Positions 33,372 through 44,422 of a stretch of 64,000 nucleotides of DNA are shown in pieces. The notes under the pieces were generated by a model that did not search any database, was not told the DNA's origin, and was given only the letters and a program-made list of their open reading frames with translations. Each line of letters starts with the position of its first letter. Within the stretch, counting starts at the first letter, position 1. The position numbers were made by a program, and so were the translations under genes. The stretch is from Sclerodactyla briareus (Eukaryota; Echinodermata; Holothuroidea; Dendrochirotida; Sclerodactylidae): assembly GCA_026419785.1 (NCBI GenBank), contig JAODTK010005851.1, forward strand, positions 62,001 to 126,000, given 5' to 3'.

Positions 33372-34627
33372 CTTCTAGTATCTCTGTGCCTCGTTTGGCA
33401 GTCTTCGCACAGCAGTTTCTGTTTCTGCTGCTAAAGTTGCTGATGTCAGAATGAAAAAGAAAGCAACACTGCTCACTGCTCAGTGATTCCTTGCCTAAGT
33501 GATTGCCACTGGAGGCATTTGGCATTGTCTAACTTTTCATTGAAACATCCCCACTGCTCCACACTAGTCTCTGATTCTAAGATTCCAGAATTTGACAGTT
33601 GTTGACGTCACACTATCAAAATACGGAACCTATGAGCCTTCACACCTTTTCAAACTCTGATATTTGCTGACCTTGGATGGCATATGACCTAACCCCAAAA
33701 CAATAAAGATCATGTATTCTTTGGCCAAGCTACAGTAAACGCCAAATATGAGTCCTCCACATTTTTGTTTTACACTGCTATCTCAGAATCTTCTATCACA
33801 ACCTTTGGCTGAAGACACATATACTGTAGCCTGAAGGACCAGCATCACTATTAGGGTCAGTATGGGTCAAGTAGTATGCTTGCCTAGAAGTGTCCAGAAC
33901 GTCTTCATTGGTACTCCTACCATTCTCTTCGGTGGGCAGTCTTGAACCTATTTATTAGTGATTGTTGATAATCTCCTCGTGCGATATGCATGGATCCCAG
34001 ATACTGTAGGTGCTAGAGATGTACGTTACAATACCTAAATATCATGCACCAGTTTCCACCGAGAAGTATAGTCAGTTGAGTCCCATACAAAGACTATGGG
34101 ACTCTCTCACTTGATGTCATGTTTTGTCATGTTTTGAAATGTTCAGTTCCTTAATCATTTTCAGTATAATTGCATAATGTAGCCTATAGGCCTACCGTTC
34201 TATCCGGATACGTTATATATTGATTAGGGTCAGGGTTACAATATGCATTCATGCCTCAATTGTTTGATACTATGACCCTCAACCCAATCACTTAGTGAAC
34301 TATAATTATTATAACATAACCCTAACCCTAACCAATTAATGGGGCTGGAATTGAGGTTTTATAAGGGCGAGGCCATTTTTTCACTTTTTTCAAGGGCACG
34401 TCATTGAAACTGTCAGGGCACCAGGGCCAAAAAGAGAAAATGGATGGTGTTCAATGTGCTATTTTGGTGGGCACTGGAGGCCATAGCCCAAAATCTGACG
34501 GTCATGGCCTTGGTGGCCTCCGGGTAATTCCAGCCCTGAATTAATATATATATATATCTGAAAATTTTGTGGTAGAACAGTTAGGCCATACATTATGCAT
34601 CATACCTCATTTTCTTCCGCTGGCAGG
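33372..34627. other. No feature recognised
   Basis: No gene is recognised. TGACGTCA lies at 33603-33610. A two-and-a-half-copy CCCTAA run lies near 34316-34334, too short to call an interstitial telomere. Short TA repeats lie near 34544-34556. Confidence 0.35.
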
Positions 34628-34685
34628 AACAGCTCCATCAATGTTTTACCCATGCAGAAAATTGCAGCAGGTGCAATACAGAAAG
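34628..34685 (+). CDS. Candidate micro-exon, function unknown
   Basis: A 58-nt interval is bounded by a good acceptor (CTTCCGCTGGCAG) and a GTGAGT donor (34686). One frame reads NSSINVLPMQKIAAGAIQK without a stop. No neighbouring exon was found and no family is recognised. A fortuitous match of splice signals is quite possible. Confidence 0.2.
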
Positions 34686-34929
34686 TGAGTTTCCCTGCTC
34701 GCAGAAGTTTAGAATACATGGAGATCTTTTACTTAGTGACTATTGAGTAATAGCATTAGGTCACTGTGGGTGCACGCACTGACCGCACAGTAAGTCCATG
34801 CAATTAACTGGAATGTACAGGATCGGATGGAAAAATACTGCCCAACCACTCCAAGTGGAGCCGAACGGGCAGGGAAGACTGTACAAAGGACATCATGCCA
34901 GTCGCAGTTCTTCTTATAGTCCATGGCCT

Positions 34930-35110
34930 GGGTTCTGAAGCTGGATGCTAGGAATGGTGATTGCCATTATGTGGTGGGGCAGCTTGTTCCAATCTACAAT
35001 CATTTTTCCCAGAATGAGTACTTGTAGCAGTCTTTCTTGGTAGCCATGATTTGGTTATGAGGCTAGATGAGAGTGCTGTGATAGTCGCTGGACCGGCAGA
35101 AGATCATCAT
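34930..35110 (-). mobile_element. Non-LTR retrotransposon 3' tail fragment
   Basis: On the minus strand, KKDCYKYSFWEK followed one frame over by IVDWNKLPHHIM matches the C-terminal segment (Y.YSF.P..I..WN.LP..I) common to reverse transcriptases of several animal non-LTR clades. Only this short piece is recognisable; the stretch 34735-34930 may be the 3' continuation. Confidence 0.6.
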
Positions 35111-35230
35111 CCGGTAGGAGGAGCCCTAGTATAGCCTCATGAAAATATAAAGTCTAAAGTCAAGGGTAGGGATAGGACATCAGCAGTCAATTGTGACTTA
35201 TAAAAAACAACACGTTCAATAGGCAACGTA

Positions 35231-35668
35231 CGAAACTCTTTTCATAGGTGCACTTTGTGTTAGCAGTCAATAGAGCAAGCCAGAAAAATTACGATATTTA
35301 ACTCATTTGTAAGTGTATCGTCATCAAATCCTGATATTTTGTCCTTGGTATTCTACATAAAATGGCAGAAATTCCGATTTTGAAACTCAAATGAAGCCAT
35401 TTTTCCGATCGCTGTAACACGGCCTACCATGATAACCGTGAGGCGAGGCCTCCATGGAATGCATATTGGGCAAAAAGCCTAAATAATTGCTTGATTAGAG
35501 TTGGAAAAATCTGATTTCATCATAAATTTCTGCAATTTTCATGTTTAGTAGAATAACAAGAACACTACCAGGATTCGGTGGCGATACACCACAAATGAGT
35601 GACACATTGTGATTTTTCTGGCTTGCTCCTTGACTGCCACCCTAAGTGCACCTATGAAATGAATTTTG
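35231..35668. mobile_element. Foldback MITE, copy 2
   Basis: Same family and orientation as 4899-5391. Its inverted ends are clearer: TTTCATAGGTGCACTT..CAGTCAA.GAGCAAGCCAGAAAAAT on the left and its near-complement on the right. The complementarity continues through ACTCATTTGT, GTGTATCG and AATTTCTGCA, so nearly the whole element is one imperfect palindrome. No open frame is present. Confidence 0.82.
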
Positions 35669-36699
35669 CATGCTGCCTATAGCCTACAAATATTTGTACT
35701 GTAGGAGGTCATTTCCTCCCAGTTTTGGACTTTTCCTCATATCTCAGGCACTCAGCTGACGGCTGATTCAGCTCCAATCAATATATTCGTTGCGTATACT
35801 ACCCACGTATTTTGGAAATCTGTTGTTTGTTTTAGTCAAAATCAAATTCTACAATTGTCACAACTTCCTCTCTTGCGCGTGAATGGTATATGCACAAATG
35901 AGCTCGCATCAATAGAAGTGGCGTTGGTAAGGCTACATTCATGGTTTCCATTCTGTCAATCCTCAAAGTGATTCATATTCGACCCACCTGCATCTGCATT
36001 TTCTTCAGTTGATTGTACCCACCAATCGTCTCCCAGCGTTCCACCATTTTGTCACTTCAAGTTCAAATACGTTTCACCCCGGGCAACAATGTGACACTGA
36101 TTCTTTAGTTCTAGTACAAGCAGCATACAAGTTGTACAACTACGAGTACGCCAGGTAGCTGGTGTGTAAAAAATGATTGAGATACTTTTTTTTATGTAGC
36201 ACAGCCGCGCACATTAGCCAATTATAAACCTTATTCAGTGTGACTTCATTATACAAAAAATTGTCATTTACTCCATTTTACTAGAGTTTACATAACTGAA
36301 ATTTCATAAAGGATCGATTCGGTCTACTTCCCGGATCGTTAACTAAACTAGTTGGATAATTTTTTTTTTTTAATCAGGGAAGTAGCAGATTGTCACATAC
36401 TAACATCATTTGAAAAAAACGCACGGTGTAGGTAGCACGAACTAATAAGGTCCGGATTTGTTATAACAGGATTCGCATTTCCGGCCAACTTTCCATGATG
36501 GTACCATTTGTTCAGGAACCCTTCCTGAACAATCATTCACATGTTACCATCCAAAAATGTTTGGGACTCACCTCTACATATCCGCCATTTTCCAAAATGA
36601 CCGGATTGGCCGCCTTCCGGAACTGTTTTCACCCATATCAGTTATATGAGTCTCATAGAGTTATAATGCTGGTCTGTGTAACCATGTTTCTGGGTTTTC
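35669..36699. other. No feature recognised
   Basis: AT-rich sequence with no gene or clear repeat boundary. T-runs lie near 36187 and 36360. Confidence 0.35.
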
Positions 36700-36895
36700 T
36701 GGGTCGACGAATCCATTCAGAGCAACTGATGGTACCATACGGAGTGGGGTGTTCAGGATTCAGTCAAAGGTCAGTAGGGGTCATTTTCGCTAAAAGGTCA
36801 TTTTGGGGGTCAAACAAACAAAATGCTTCTTCTCCCAGAGATTGAATTGAATGACCATGAAAGTTGGTCAATATTATTATTGCAATGGTACAATT
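36700..36895 (+). repeat. AGGTCA-rich repeat unit
   Basis: The unit reads GGTGTTCAGGATTC, CAAAGGTCA, GGGGTCATTTTCG, AAAGGTCATTTTGGGGGTCAAAC, then AAAATGCTTCTTCTCCCAGAGATTGAATTGAATGACCATG (quoted in pieces; key words are AGGTCA and GGGGTCATTTT). Similar units lie at 37250-37440, 40755-41290, 46710-46860 and 59760-60075. Confidence 0.8.
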
Positions 36896-36929
36896 TGTAT
36901 CAGACAATCGTAGCTAATTGCCAGGTTCT

Positions 36930-37180
36930 CGGGAGGCGGGATGGTGAAGGTTAGCTGCCCTGATTCGCGATCGCCAACTGCGATCCTTTGGGCATATGGC
37001 GCGCTTCCGGCGGACGATTCTGGCCACCGTGTCCTGTGTGAACGGGAACCCCATCTAGGTTGGCGCAGCTTCGAAGGTACTGCAGAAAGTGGGGGAGGTT
37101 TGGGCCAGGCCCCAGGCCTTGGTCGCTTGATCGGCCGGTCGTGCGGCTAGTTGCCCTCCAGGCATGTGCTACCATGATGA
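36930..37180. other. GC-rich segment of unknown origin
   Basis: About 250 bp is distinctly richer in G and C than its neighbours, containing CGCGATCGCC, TTGGCGCAGCTTCGAAGGTAC and GGCCAGGCCCCAGGCC. It is followed directly by a GAGT microsatellite. Both strands are open (frames at 36941-37150 and 36951-37175), but neither resembles a known protein. It interrupts two AGGTCA units, so it may be an inserted element such as a SINE or a retrotransposon 5' leader. Confidence 0.35.
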
Positions 37181-37185
37181 GTGCG

Positions 37186-37231
37186 TGATTGAGTGAGTGA
37201 GTGAGTGAGTGAGTGAGTGAGTGAGTGAGTG
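37186..37231. repeat. (GAGT)n microsatellite
   Basis: About eleven GAGT repeats. Confidence 0.95.
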
Positions 37232-37239
37232 GGGTGTGA

Positions 37240-37440
37240 GTTGGGGAGTGACGGTGAGGAATTTGAAGTCAAAGGTCATCTAGGGGTCATTTTTTTTTCA
37301 AAAAGGTCATTTTGGGGGTCAAACAAACAAAACGCTTCTTCGCTCGAAATTGAATTGAACGACCATGATAGTTAGTCAATAATCAGGGATTTGAGTCAAA
37401 GGTCATCTACAGGCAATTTCTTGCCATTCCATTCAAATCC
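37240..37440 (+). repeat. AGGTCA-rich repeat units, left of the retrotransposon
   Basis: Two consecutive partial units carry GTCAAAGGTCATCTAGGGGTCATTT-type words (the core is AGGTCATCTAGGGGTCA) and AACGACCATGATAGTTAGTCAATAATCA. The array is interrupted at about 37,435 by the retrotransposon and resumes at about 40,660. Confidence 0.8.
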
Positions 37441-40400
37441 CGTTGTCATCCCCGTATATGGTGGTCACAGTCGAGGGATTTCCCCTAGGCAACGGGGTGT
37501 CAATGTCTCTAACTGATCCCAGTTCATCGCTCTGTCACCTACACGAACAAAACGCCAATCGCCTGAAATTTGCTGTTGTAAATACAAGGTCAATTTGTAA
37601 CAAGACCTTGGATGCTTTTGGATTATGTTATTGAAACACAGATCGATTTATGTGTCGTCACCGAGACATGGTTGAGTGCTGCACAGAGGGTCGTCCGCGT
37701 CCGATATCAGAGCAGTGCGGGGTATGTGATTGACGATGTCCCACGGGATGAGAGGTGGGCGGTGGGGTCGCTATCGTCAATAAACCTTTTATCAAGCATA
37801 AGAGGATTCGCTCGAGGAGAATTCCTCATCCTTTGAATTTCCCGAATGGCAACTCAAATATGAGGATTTCTGTATCGTTGTCGTTGCTGTTTAGCCCTCC
37901 CTACTTTGAGGCCCACCCAGTTACTAATCCAGTGTTCTTGGATGAGTTCAGGGAGTTTGCTGAGGGTCTGCTGTGCATCATCCCAACAACAGAGTAATAA
38001 CTGGAGAGACTTAAACATCCATGTTAACGAGCAGTCCGATAGGAATAGCGTTGCCTTTCAGAATCTACTTATCACCCTGGGTCTTCGCCAAATCGTTAAC
38101 TGTTCGACATCAGTAGGGCAACACATTGGACTTAATTTTGGTTCCACCCGCTGATAATGACACTAGGATCACCACTGAGCCAGAGAGGGTATTTAATGTC
38201 TGATCAAATTTTGTTTTGTGTAGCTGTCACAGTTGTAAGCTGATCTCTCTACCAAGATGAATCATTCCTAAATCTCAAGCGTCACATTGACCATGATAAT
38301 TTATCTTCACTCTTATCATCAGCAGTGAACAGTGTATCCGTATCAGAAATGCTGACAACCTAGCGCATTTCTATAACCACAGCATGTCCAATATCATTGA
38401 TGAGGTCGCGCTCCTAAACAGATTAAGATGATTGTTGATAGGGAGGCTGCAGACCGTGGTATGATGGGTCATTGAAGACCCTGAAGGCGCAGCTGAGGAA
38501 GGTGAAGGGCGTGGGTCAAATCTCCGCTCTCCAGTTATGCCGATGAACACTTCAACATCTTAGAACTCACAGTATAACCAGCAACCTGACATGAGCGGCG
38601 TTCGGAAGCAATTCCAAGAAAATTTCAGAGTGTGGGTTGACAGTCAAATGGTGCATGTGATCAACAAGCTAACTAGCAGAGTTCAATCTAACCCACTGCT
38701 GACGGTGATGACCAAATGTTATCTGATGAGTTTGCTTCATTTTCATGAACAAAATACATAAACTATAGTCGAAATGCACTATTTTTAAAAAGACATCCTG
38801 GTTTCGATTCCTCTCACTACTTCATGTGCTACTACCTTTTCGAGTTTCATAGCTGTTGACCATGACGATATGCGAAGATTAGGATAGTATGAATAGTTCA
38901 AAATGGCGACCTGTCCGGCTAGATACTATTCCTTCTGAACTTGTGCAAAAACGTCACATTGATACATTATTGCATGACTTTAGTTTTTAGTTGCATGCCT
39001 TATGCCTGCTTTAGTTAGCTTTAGGTTAATATGTAAACATATCCTTCAGGCAGGGTTTTCATTGCCTTGGAGCATGCCTATGTTACCCCAATACTCAAGT
39101 CCTTCCTTGAGACAATCCCTCAACCTATCGACCGTCAGTCATCTTCCTCTTGTTTCTAAGCTCCACTGAGAGAGTGGTTGTGGATCAGTTGCTTTCTCAT
39201 ATGAAATTCCCATTGTCCCCTCCCCCTCTTATCGAGCGCCTCACAGACATTCCATACACAGGAACAGCAACTTGTGAAGCTGTCAAATGACATTTTTTCT
39301 CAACTTGGACCGCCAGCGTTCTACTTTGATGGTTGCTGTCGATCTTTCTGTAGCTTTTGATACGGTCAATCATGACACGACATTGGTGAATCGTGATGCA
39401 AAGAAATGTGTTGTACTGGTCTGTTCTGGACTGTGTTCTTCTTATCTCTACCCGAGAGATGTATGTGGTTGCCATCAATTCTGCTCGGTCTGCGTCTGTA
39501 GACCGTCCTTTCTCTTTTCGCATAGGTTCTGTGGCGGGTCCCGTTCTTTTTATTTGCTAGCTAGTACCCAGGCTGAGTCAATACTATTCTAGCCCAACCT
39601 TAGTGACATCAACATAGTTGGATATGCTTATGACCATTCTTTTTACACCAACTTTAATCTGGACACCATTGACGAGAAGTCTGCAGTTTCCATGATGACG
39701 AATACTGATGGGTGGTTGAAAATTTGATGTGTCAGAACAAACTCCAATGATGATAGCCAAGACCGAGTGTATCGTTTTTAAGTCTCAATATTACAATGAT
39801 AGAAACGGCTACCACTCGATGTGTGTGGGCAGGGTCTCAGATTAGTTGTCAGCTGAGTATGTGCAATTATTAAGGTGTCGGCCGTGGATTCTCAACATGT
39901 CGCTTAAAACCCATATCACACTCAGTTCGAGTTGCCGCTGCATCTAAATAAAATCAGAATGTTACGCAAGTTCATAAATTACGAGAGTTGTTATCGGGTT
40001 TATCCTCGGTCGTGTCATCTCAAACAATCTTGACTACTGTAGATGCTCTTTCAATAATTTATTAACCTGCCGCGACTTTACTTCCAACTTCAATCTCTCG
40101 CAGAACCCAGGGGCTGCTAAATTGATCTTGAACAAGAGAAAATACTACAGTACCAGTGATAGGTCTGCGGACACATTGCATTGGATACAGCACAGCGGAT
40201 TCAATTCACAATTTATGCTTGTGTACAAATGGGTCCCAACAAGCGCCCTGAGTTCTCTACACAATGCTGAATATGCGCGTTTCCTCTACACATCAGGATG
40301 TCTCTTCAAATTTAGCTGTCCTTCGAGGAGCCACCAAACAATGTGGTAGCCGGGCTTTTTCCGTATGTGTGCCACTTCTCTGGAATGGTCTGCCGGCTCA

Positions 40401-40650
40401 CATTCGTGATCAGGCATCCTTTCTTTCCTTCAGGAGATCACTGAAGACTCATCTCTTTAAAGGTGAGATTTCGGTTAGGATCCTTAGCCAGTTCGATGTG
40501 CGGTCCTATGTCTTGCTGTTGTTCCCTATTTTTTCTCTTATTTAATTCTGTTTCTACTTTTGTATTCTGTGTCGCTACTATATTTTGTGAAGCGCCGTAG
40601 AATATCTTTTTAGTTACAGCGCTATATAAATATTGTAAATAAATAAATAA
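37440..40650 (+). mobile_element. CR1/L2-like non-LTR retrotransposon with endonuclease and reverse transcriptase, decayed
   Basis: Segments of one polyprotein appear in order in shifting frames. The AP-type endonuclease is at about 37540-38160: FAVVNTRSICNKT, DLCVVTETWLS, GGGVAIVNK and the DLNIHVNEQSD segment. The reverse transcriptase is at about 39060-39760: a YVTPILK segment, VAVDLSVAFDTVNHD and a catalytic box near 39618 that reads YAYD instead of YADD. The C-terminal domain is at about 40120-40460: MLVYKW, PLLWNGLPAHIR and FRRSLKTHLF. The 3' end is GCGCTATATAAATATTGTAAATAAATAAATAA-like near 40615-40650 (short-motif tail). Many frameshifts and the altered catalytic box mark it as inactive in this assembly. 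The ORF1 region is absent or unrecognised. Confidence 0.88.
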
Positions 40651-40654
40651 TTTT

Positions 40655-41300
40655 TTGCTCAAAACGGTAAAGCGGCTTCTCCTCCTAACATTCCAAAATG
40701 AGAATGTACTGAACTAGTCAGTATTATCGGTGACCGATGGTACATACCGGGGTTCAGGAATTCGAGGTCAACGGTCATCTTGGGTAATTTTGGTCGAAAA
40801 GGTCATTTTGGGGTTTAAAACGAACAAAACGCTTCCTCTCCCAGAGATTGGATTGGAAGTTGGTCATATTAATCATTGACAAGTAGTCCCTATAGGGTGT
40901 TAACAATTTTCATGTCAAAGATCATCTAGGGGTCAAGCGGTTTCTCCTCCTACAGTTTAAATCAAATGGCATGAAGTCAGTATCATCAGTGACCAATACT
41001 TAAGGTCAAGCAGCTTCTAATACTACAGAATAACCATCAGATGACCATGATTTTGGTCACTATTACCATTGATAATGGTCAATATGGAGTGTTCAGGAAT
41101 TTGAGGTCAAGGTCATCTAAGGGCCAATTTCAGGCCATTTTGTTCAAATGGTCAACTGACTTCTATTCAATTTGGTTAGAACATTTGTGCGGCTTTTCTT
41201 TCTACAGAATAGTTTGGATAATCATGAAAGTTGACACTTGACCTATATTGGGCCTATTTTTGACTGATGATAAGTGTTATGTCAGAGTTCATTCAAGGAA
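40655..41300 (+). repeat. AGGTCA-rich repeat units, right of the retrotransposon
   Basis: At least three units follow: GCGGCTTCTCCTCCTA, GGGGTTCAGGAATTCGAGGTCAA, TCATCTTGGG, AAAAGGTCATTTTGGGG, then again GGTGTT..TCAAAGATCATCTAGGGGTCAAGCGG and GGAGTGTTCAGGAATTTGAGGTCAAGGTCATCTAAGGG (named by key words). The unit length is roughly 130-200 bp. Several sites match the extended nuclear-receptor half-site TCAAGGTCA. Confidence 0.8.
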
Positions 41301-41459
41301 TCTTAGTGGGTGATGCTTTACACTGGTGTTACTGTCGTTTGGATGTTGGAGGCATGACGTCATTATGCTCAACACTAAAATTATGCATATTTCCACATTC
41401 AACTGTAACAATTGATAGGTGACCCTGTCCATTGCACTCTTGTTTAGGTCCTATTGCCA

Positions 41460-42005
41460 ATATTCCACTCTATTAAAGTTTTACAAAATCCAAGATGGAG
41501 GCTAAAATACACAAAATAGCCGCCTTTACCAAAACAAAACAAAAGAAAACATAATATGCAGGAAATACACACAAAACATTAACAAATGGGCAACAATCGA
41601 TGTGTTTCTCAATTCTCAGTGATTATAAGGAGCTATTCACACAGATTGCCACTGTCAACATTTTCAAAAATCCAAGATGGTGTCTGAAAAGACCACGGGA
41701 ATGGTCAGTGGTCACCGGAACAATAAATTCATAACATGCGGGAAGTACACAGACACGAAACATTCACAAGTTGGCAACAATCGTCGTGTTTCTCAATTCC
41801 CAATGATTATCAGGAGTTATTCACAACAGGTTGGCACTGTTAACATTTTCAAAAATCCGAGATGGCGGCTAGCCTGAGAATGGCCATCGAAATTGCCGCC
41901 AGTACAGGTAAAATCTCATAAATTTGCAGGGAAACAAACACACAAAGTGCACAGTTTGACAACAATTAGCAAGGTTTCATTGTCCCAGTGAGTATGCGGA
42001 CCCAA
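41460..42005 (+). repeat. 182-bp tandem repeat, three copies, with AAGATGG motifs
   Basis: CAAAATCCAAGATGGAGGC, CAAAAATCCAAGATGGTGTC and CAAAAATCCGAGATGGCGGC recur at about 41483, 41666 and 41849, a period of 182-183 bp. Each is followed by CATAA..GC.GG.AA.AACACA and CAACAATCG..GTGTTTCTCAATTC. The AAGATGGCGGC-like word resembles a YY1 site. Confidence 0.85.
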
Positions 42006-43800
42006 TCATAATAGCTCGCTGGACAGACACCTTGTTCGTGCGTAGTGCGAGATTTTTTAGAATACTGTCAAAATTCAGCCTCTTCGAGTTCACATGCAAA
42101 CATGGACTGATGACTTCTATCAGTGTAAGAGGATTGTCGCAGGTTGCAAACTCCAGAAGCGGTTGTACCTATTTCGTTCATCCAAGGAACTCTGACTCGG
42201 AGAATCAATGTACAGGTTTTTTTCATCCACGCGTCTCCGGAATAAGGAGTCGGGAGTCGGGGAAGAATATCACACTTTTCCCTTTTATATTGTGAATGAT
42301 GAAACAGCACATTGACAGCCCAATTCCCGCTGATAAATGCCACTTAATGTCATGATACCAACGCTGATGGATCTCGCTGTGTACATGGATTGTCACAGTG
42401 AGCTTTTTTAAGCGATTCGATCGAACTTCTTATCATTTTTTTTCTCCAATGACGTCCTCAGGTCGTAATAATGATTCATTATTTTTCCTCCTGGAAATAT
42501 TCCTGAAGATTCTGTCTGATCGTCATCATCATGAGAGATTATATTTAAGAAATGGAATAAAAAAATCAGGTGGTCGAACAAATGTTGATTGCTTCGATTA
42601 GCATGAGTAACGCTAGGGCTGATCACACTAGTGCGATGCGATACGATATTTTAACTTTTTATCGTACGATGAAATTATCGGATGCGATAGATTATGCAAT
42701 GCAGTGATAAACTTCGCAATTCAGCAAAAAAGTATGGAACGTCAAACAGGCATTAAGGACGTTTGGCTTGAAAAGTGGGGTTTTGTGATAAAATCAGGGG
42801 TTTTGATGAATGTATTAGGCAATGGCGTATCCAGGGCAGACATTAGCCTCTGAATTAGCTTCTCGTCCTACCTCAATTCCCCAAAAGACCCTCTATGGGT
42901 AGCATATGGGATTCACACAAGTTGTGTGCATGCTCATCGAAACCAGAGAAAAAAACATAGGATTCCAGTGTTTTAAATTCTAGGAGATGCAGCCTACTGT
43001 GCTGGGATTATTCCTCAACTGTGGACAGTAAATCTTCTATTGCCATCAAGGCACAGTTGATATAGAGAGCCTCCCTACGGACACCACTCATCAGCTGATT
43101 AATTAGTTTTTGCCACGTTCAAACTCTCACTTTCATAGTAAGATTCGGTAAAAATAGACAAGTACAGGCGGGTGAATCGCTGATGTGTATATCCCCACAG
43201 AACTTACCTTTGTGGACCACATTTAGAGGAAGCACACTAACCATGTCCGTTTACCTGTATTTACTTTGGAATGAACCCAGCTGTTTTTCAGGACCAACTG
43301 AAGTCCACATTCTCTCAAAAATTTCATTTAAATACGGCGAGGATCGCATAACTCACATAAATCAGGCATTTTTTTTCTTTAATCTCTGGTGACCTCGGAA
43401 TCACTGTTATATGTTTTTCGGGATCAACTTTTCTTCCTACCCACCAAGCTCAGTGTAAATCGGACTAACTCTGATATTTGTGTGGAACTTGCAAAATAGA
43501 GGGCAGCAGACATGCAGTAGTGCCCACTTTTGAACTCATCCGAGTTATACTAAGGCAGACATTGTTACTAAGTTTCAGATCAATGGGACATAGCAAGCAT
43601 AAAGAGTTATCGCGCCAAGTTTCCGGTGGCGGAGGCGGCAGCGGAGGCAGATACAGCACATGAAGACTCGAGCGCTTAATCTGTTCAATCCGAAACTTGG
43701 CGTGTACCTTACTCGTTGGTAGTAAAAGAACTTTCTAGTGTGGACAGTGGTAACTTTTGCTTAAAATAGAAATTTGTGGAAAATCAATATTTTGGCAAAT
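42006..43800. other. No feature recognised
   Basis: No gene is recognised. Small frames on opposite strands at 42032-42343 and 42398-42626 overlap each other. A GGC-rich run lies near 43621-43650. Confidence 0.35.
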
Positions 43801-44010
43801 ACATATTGTAGACACGATAACTCAACCCCAACTGAGTGGATGAATCAGCTGTAATGGGTAGGTGTGTTCCCCGTGTTGAATACACGAACCCTATTGTTTT
43901 GGGGGTCAGACCAGAGGTCTCTAGGGTCATCAGAGGTCACCAGAGGTCATAGTCTGAAAATCCTTGTGAACACGATAAGTCCAGGATGCTCGATATGATA
44001 GTTGAAATTT
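43800..44010 (+). repeat. AGGTCA repeat of the CCCTATTGTTTT type, single copy
   Basis: This segment reads ACACGATAACTC, CCCTATTGTTTTGGGGGTCA, CCAGAGGTC and CAGAGGTCACCAGAGGTCATAG, matching the units at 53930-54640. Confidence 0.7.
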
Positions 44011-44235
44011 AGGGTGTAGCTTCCTAAGGAAAGTACAGAGAACTTTTTTCAGTGTAGATGGTGGGATCAGGTGAAACACAATGATCTTCGTAGTCACTAG
44101 TCTTCTTCGACAGCTGGGAAAATAGTCAGGAAGACGTTCAGTGAGGGAAGTCCACATGACGGTTGAAGAAATATATATGGTAGCCGTCACATCCACAAAT
44201 AGTTTAGCTAGCGCCCTTAAAGCACTTTAGATGTA

Positions 44236-44241
44236 TTTATT
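44236..44241 (-). terminator. Polyadenylation signal of the GST theta gene
   Basis: AATAAA on the minus strand about 50 nt beyond the TGA stop at 44291-44293. Confidence 0.55.
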
Positions 44242-44290
44242 GAATTCGAATGTGTCATTTTAGTCGGTTACATCTTTTTAGCGGCATCCT

Positions 44291-44422
44291 TCACGATCGC
44301 TCGTAGTCTTTGAAGACCTCGTCAAAGTGGGGCTGCGTGGCCGCTTTGGTTCTCTCGATCCACGCTTTGACTTTAGGATGCCCTGAAAGATAATCCCGCC
44401 CGCAAATGTCGGCTTCGAGAAT
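44291..44422 (-). CDS. GST theta-like terminal exon
   Basis: Bounded by a CAG acceptor and ending in TGA, with an intact frame: it begins ILEADICGRDYLSGHPKV and ends with PHFDEVFKDYERS. The HPKVKAWIERTKAATQPHFDE stretch is the terminal helix region typical of invertebrate theta-class enzymes. Confidence 0.85.
   Translation of the reverse strand: MLEADICGRDYLSGHPKVKAWIERTKAATQPHFDEVFKDYERS

Noticed and set aside
34316-34334. Interstitial telomeric repeat (CCCTAA)
   Set aside because: Only about two and a half copies; this occurs by chance or in ordinary simple sequence.
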